Shown here one piece after another: positions 14,291 through 16,042 of a stretch of 16,042 nt of DNA. This DNA comes from Halothece sp964463655 (GTDB lineage: Bacteria > Cyanobacteriota > Cyanobacteriia > Cyanobacteriales > Rubidibacteraceae). Where the stretch lies: positions 1 to 16,042 of the forward strand of contig CAYXDG010000073.1 of assembly GCA_964463655.1 (NCBI GenBank), given 5' to 3'. The position numbers and the translations under genes are program-made. Under the pieces are notes generated by a model. That model was not told the origin of the DNA. It saw nothing but the letters and a program-made list of their open reading frames with translations, and did no database searches. Every line of letters starts with the position of its first letter. The first letter of the stretch is position 1.

Positions 14291-14910
14291 TTTTTCTGAG
14301 CGACAATATGAAAAACGTGCCAGTGTCGGTCTTCGCCGAGAGGGGTTTTTCCGGGGTGTTCTTCTTCTTCTAAGAGTTCAATTGTGTAAGGTTTCAGGAG
14401 AGTTTCTACTTGGGAACGAGTCTGACAGTTAATTAAACCGCCCTCTTTCCAAGAATCGCGATCGCCGAATAAATGTCCAGAAAAACGACCGCCAGTGATT
14501 AAAGATTCAAAAATGTTTGTCCATAGTTTTGGAAACGCATCAGGAGAACAAAAGGGTAAGCAAAAGCTGGCGTTAATTAAACTAACCGGTTGGTTAATTT
14601 TTAACTCCTCAAACTTCGCCACTTGTGTGGTTAGGCGAGGATGGGAAGGAAAGTTTGCTTCTAGTTGCGCGATCGCGCTAGGCTCTTGATCAATGGCTAA
14701 CACTGTCCAATTTTGTTGTAACATTGGTGCAGTATCGCGTCCGATTCCGCAACCGAGATCGATCGCAGATGCAGGTTTTTCAAAGCCAGCAAGGGCGGTT
14801 AAAACAGTTTTTCTGGGAGGGCGATTTTCGATCGCTTTGTAGTAATCTTTCCAATCTCGTTTTGTATTAGTCATTTTGGGTTTGTTTGTTGTTCTTAGTT
14901 CATTGTTCAA
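14287..14910 (-). CDS. class I SAM-dependent methyltransferase in the molybdate operon
   Basis: This soluble methyltransferase has the Rossmann-fold SAM motif I AIDLGCGIGRD (49-59 from the first ATG). It is followed by the acidic end of strand 2 in LAIDQEP, motif post-I VAKFEEL and the strand-4 region SLINASFCLPF, and it ends in a beta-hairpin HWHVFHIVAQ. At about 200 residues it is close to TehB-like and small metabolite methyltransferases. The substrate cannot be read from the sequence. Two starts are possible. The ATG at 14910 follows GGGGGGAA but adds a low-complexity MNNELRTTNKPK. The ATG at 14874 gives 195 residues and begins just before the conserved DWKDYY; I favour it slightly. It lies between modA and modBC, overlapping the latter by 4 bases. 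Why a methyltransferase sits here is unknown. Confidence 0.88.
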   Translation of the reverse strand: MNNELRTTNKPKMTNTKRDWKDYYKAIENRPPRKTVLTALAGFEKPASAIDLGCGIGRDTAPMLQQNWTVLAIDQEPSAIAQLEANFPSHPRLTTQVAKFEELKINQPVSLINASFCLPFCSPDAFPKLWTNIFESLITGGRFSGHLFGDRDSWKEGGLINCQTRSQVETLLKPYTIELLEEEEHPGKTPLGEDRHWHVFHIVAQKK

Positions 14911-14912
14911 TT

Positions 14913-14931
14913 CCCCCCTTTCAAAGGGGGG
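14913..14931 (-). repeat. CCCCCCTTT/AAAGGGGGG hairpin in the modA leader to the methyltransferase
   Basis: A perfect 9-bp stem with one central base lies between the modA stop and the methyltransferase start. It is followed by a second G-run (14936-14943). Such C/G-run palindromes recur between cyanobacterial genes. Within the operon it could stabilise the modA mRNA 3' end or lower expression of the downstream genes. On the transcript it also supplies the purine-rich stretch before the ATG at 14910. Confidence 0.6.
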
Positions 14932-14947
14932 AGTAGGGGGGGGTTAA

Positions 14948-15778
14948 TCACTGGTCACTGTTAACAGGAACAAATCCATATTCTTCAAAGATAGCTTGTG
15001 CTTCATCAGTGCTTAAAAATTCGATTAATTCTTTTCCCATTTCTGGAGTATTGCTATCTTTAATCACAGCAACAGGATAAATAACAGGAGAATGGCTATC
15101 TTCTGGCGCGACAGCAACAATTTCTACATTATCAGAAACTTGTCCATCCGTTCGATAGACAATCCCTGCTTCCACATTCCCCGTTGCTACATAATTTAAC
15201 AGTTGTTGGACATCTTTTCCATACACTGCTTTTGCGTTCACTTTATCCGCCATATTGAAATAGTTTAAAACGTCTTGGGCGTATTTTCCTGCGGGAACAC
15301 TTTTGGGTTCACCTAATGCAATCAGATTAACTTGATCAGTTGTTAAATCTGAGAAATCCGTAATATTCAGATTGGCTTTATTTCCTGCTTGAATCACCAA
15401 GACCATTCGATTTTTCAAAAGATCGCGCCGAGTTTCCGTGAGGATTAAATCTTTCTTTTCTAGCGTATCCATTTTATCAACCGCAGCCGAAATAAAAACA
15501 TCAACCGGTGCACCTTGTTCAATTTGGCGCTGTAATGAACCAGAAGAGGCGAAATTATAAACAATTTCTCTGTCTGGATAGGTTTCTTCGTAAAGGGGTT
15601 TAATGGCTTTCATTACCTCTTGCAAACTACCTGCTGCTGAGACAGTTAATTCTGTATTTCCTGATGTATCTGCTGTGGAATTATCAGGTTGTATGGTTTG
15701 TGCGGTATTGCATCCTGCTAATAATATGGATGACAGAAGGCAAAGGCTGAAAGTGCTTATAATTTTGCTAGGTTTCAT
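14948..15778 (-). CDS. modA: molybdate-binding periplasmic lipoprotein ModA
   Basis: This is the solute-binding component of the molybdate ABC importer. The frame extends upstream to 15907, but the ATG at 15778 is the right start. It gives 276 residues opening with MKPSKIISTFSLCLLSSILL and a lipobox LLAGC with Cys23, so the protein is a lipoprotein anchored on the outside of the plasma membrane. A Ser/Thr/Asp-rich linker follows. The ligand-binding motifs are SAAGSLQEV, FASSGSLQRQIEQGAPVDVF (the serines bind the oxyanion) and IVYRTDGQVSDNVEIVAV. AGAGAAAAG upstream is a weak ribosome binding site. It heads the leftward operon and shares a 64-base divergent promoter region with the Mop gene. 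Confidence 0.95.
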   Translation of the reverse strand: MKPSKIISTFSLCLLSSILLAGCNTAQTIQPDNSTADTSGNTELTVSAAGSLQEVMKAIKPLYEETYPDREIVYNFASSGSLQRQIEQGAPVDVFISAAVDKMDTLEKKDLILTETRRDLLKNRMVLVIQAGNKANLNITDFSDLTTDQVNLIALGEPKSVPAGKYAQDVLNYFNMADKVNAKAVYGKDVQQLLNYVATGNVEAGIVYRTDGQVSDNVEIVAVAPEDSHSPVIYPVAVIKDSNTPEMGKELIEFLSTDEAQAIFEEYGFVPVNSDQ

Positions 15779-15842
15779 TGTCTTTTCTCTGACAAATTTG
15801 GTGTATAATGCTTTTAGTCTCAAAATTAGTAAGGATTGAAAG
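15779..15842. promoter_or_regulatory. divergent promoter region modA / mop
   Basis: This 64-base region lies between the two start codons. TATAAT at 15804-15809 is a strong -10 for the rightward Mop gene. On the other strand, ATTATAC overlaps the same bases and could serve modA, so the two promoters probably compete. AAGGA (15831-15835) is the ribosome binding site of the Mop gene. No ModE-type box was recognised. Confidence 0.5.
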
Positions 15843-16042
15843 ATGGAATTAAGCACTCGGAATTGTTTCAAAGGAACGATTAAAAAAATTGAGTTAGGCG
15901 CAGTCAATGCTGAAATTACTATAGAAATTGCACCAGGACTTGAGGTGGTTTCTGTGATTACAAAATCTTCAGCAGAACGCTTGCAATTAGCAGAAGGAAA
16001 AGAAGCGTATGCTTTCGTTAAATCAACGGATGTCGCGATCGC
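15843..16042 (+). CDS. molbindin-like Mop-domain protein, 3' end outside window
   Basis: The protein starts MELSTRNCFKGTIKKIELGA and continues VNAEITIEIAPGLEVVSVIT, then KSSAERLQLAEGKEAYAFVK and STDVAI. This is a complete Mop (molybdopterin-binding-protein/TOBE) domain of about 66 residues, the fold of molbindin, which binds molybdate or tungstate oxyanions between subunits of a hexamer. It is cytoplasmic, with no signal peptide. It is divergent from modA, so it probably buffers or stores imported molybdate. The window ends after 66 codons. A single Mop domain ends at about this length, so the stop is probably near; a second Mop domain is also possible. Confidence 0.88.
   Translation, partial: MELSTRNCFKGTIKKIELGAVNAEITIEIAPGLEVVSVITKSSAERLQLAEGKEAYAFVKSTDVAI

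Noticed and set aside
15779..15842. ModE operator in the mod promoter
   Set aside because: The known ModE box (paired TATA-rich half sites with CGNTAT ends) was not found; only ordinary promoter-like A/T sequence is present.
15779..15907. ModA start at 15907
   Set aside because: It would place 43 residues before the lipoprotein signal peptide and overlap the start of the divergent Mop gene.

Overview
The window comes from a cyanobacterium. It carries psbO (photosystem II manganese-stabilising protein), a fused modB-modC molybdate transporter gene, and many copies of the HIP1 octamer GCGATCGC; the last eight bases are one. The two strands share the coding about evenly, and several neighbouring genes meet tail to tail with almost no space between them. 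I cannot name the species from this sequence.

Layout. (1) Positions 1-530: the 3' part of an IS200/IS605-type tnpA, cut by the window edge. It is followed by a strong 59-bp palindrome and a short frame that may be a TnpB tail relic. (2) 534-2338, minus strand: a small helical protein of unknown function and a phosphohexomutase in one operon. (3) 2339-4755, plus strand: a long leader with hairpins, psbO, a GC-rich hairpin and alr (alanine racemase). (4) 4752-7025, minus strand: a UvrD/Rep-like helicase whose 3' end overlaps that of alr by 4 bp. (5) 7096-7429: an unannotated, badly decayed GT4 glycosyltransferase pseudogene. (6) 7471-10369, plus strand: a stress-type cluster with two tandem TerD paralogues (about 75% identical), then a two-helix membrane anchor with a long repeated coiled coil. 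The coiled coil is interrupted by a 100-N assembly gap, and beyond one in-frame TGA there is a WD40 fragment. (7) 10461-12144: sixA (histidine phosphatase) converging on a polytopic membrane protein. (8) 12145-12448: an intergenic region with a possible small transcript. (9) 12449-16042: a molybdate locus. On the minus strand, modA, a SAM methyltransferase and the modBC fusion form an operon; a Mop/molbindin gene diverges from it and runs off the right edge.

How the genes work together. The clearest unit is the molybdate locus: ModA captures the oxyanion, ModBC imports it, and the divergent Mop protein probably stores or buffers it. The methyltransferase overlaps modBC by ATGA and is probably translationally coupled to it; its role there is unknown. 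The TerD pair and the membrane coiled-coil gene are co-oriented and close together, and may form a membrane-associated Ter-type stress module (inference). PsbO, Alr and the phosphohexomutase are housekeeping functions. The transposase remnant, the glycosyltransferase relic and the WD40 fragment mark places where this genome has been rearranged.
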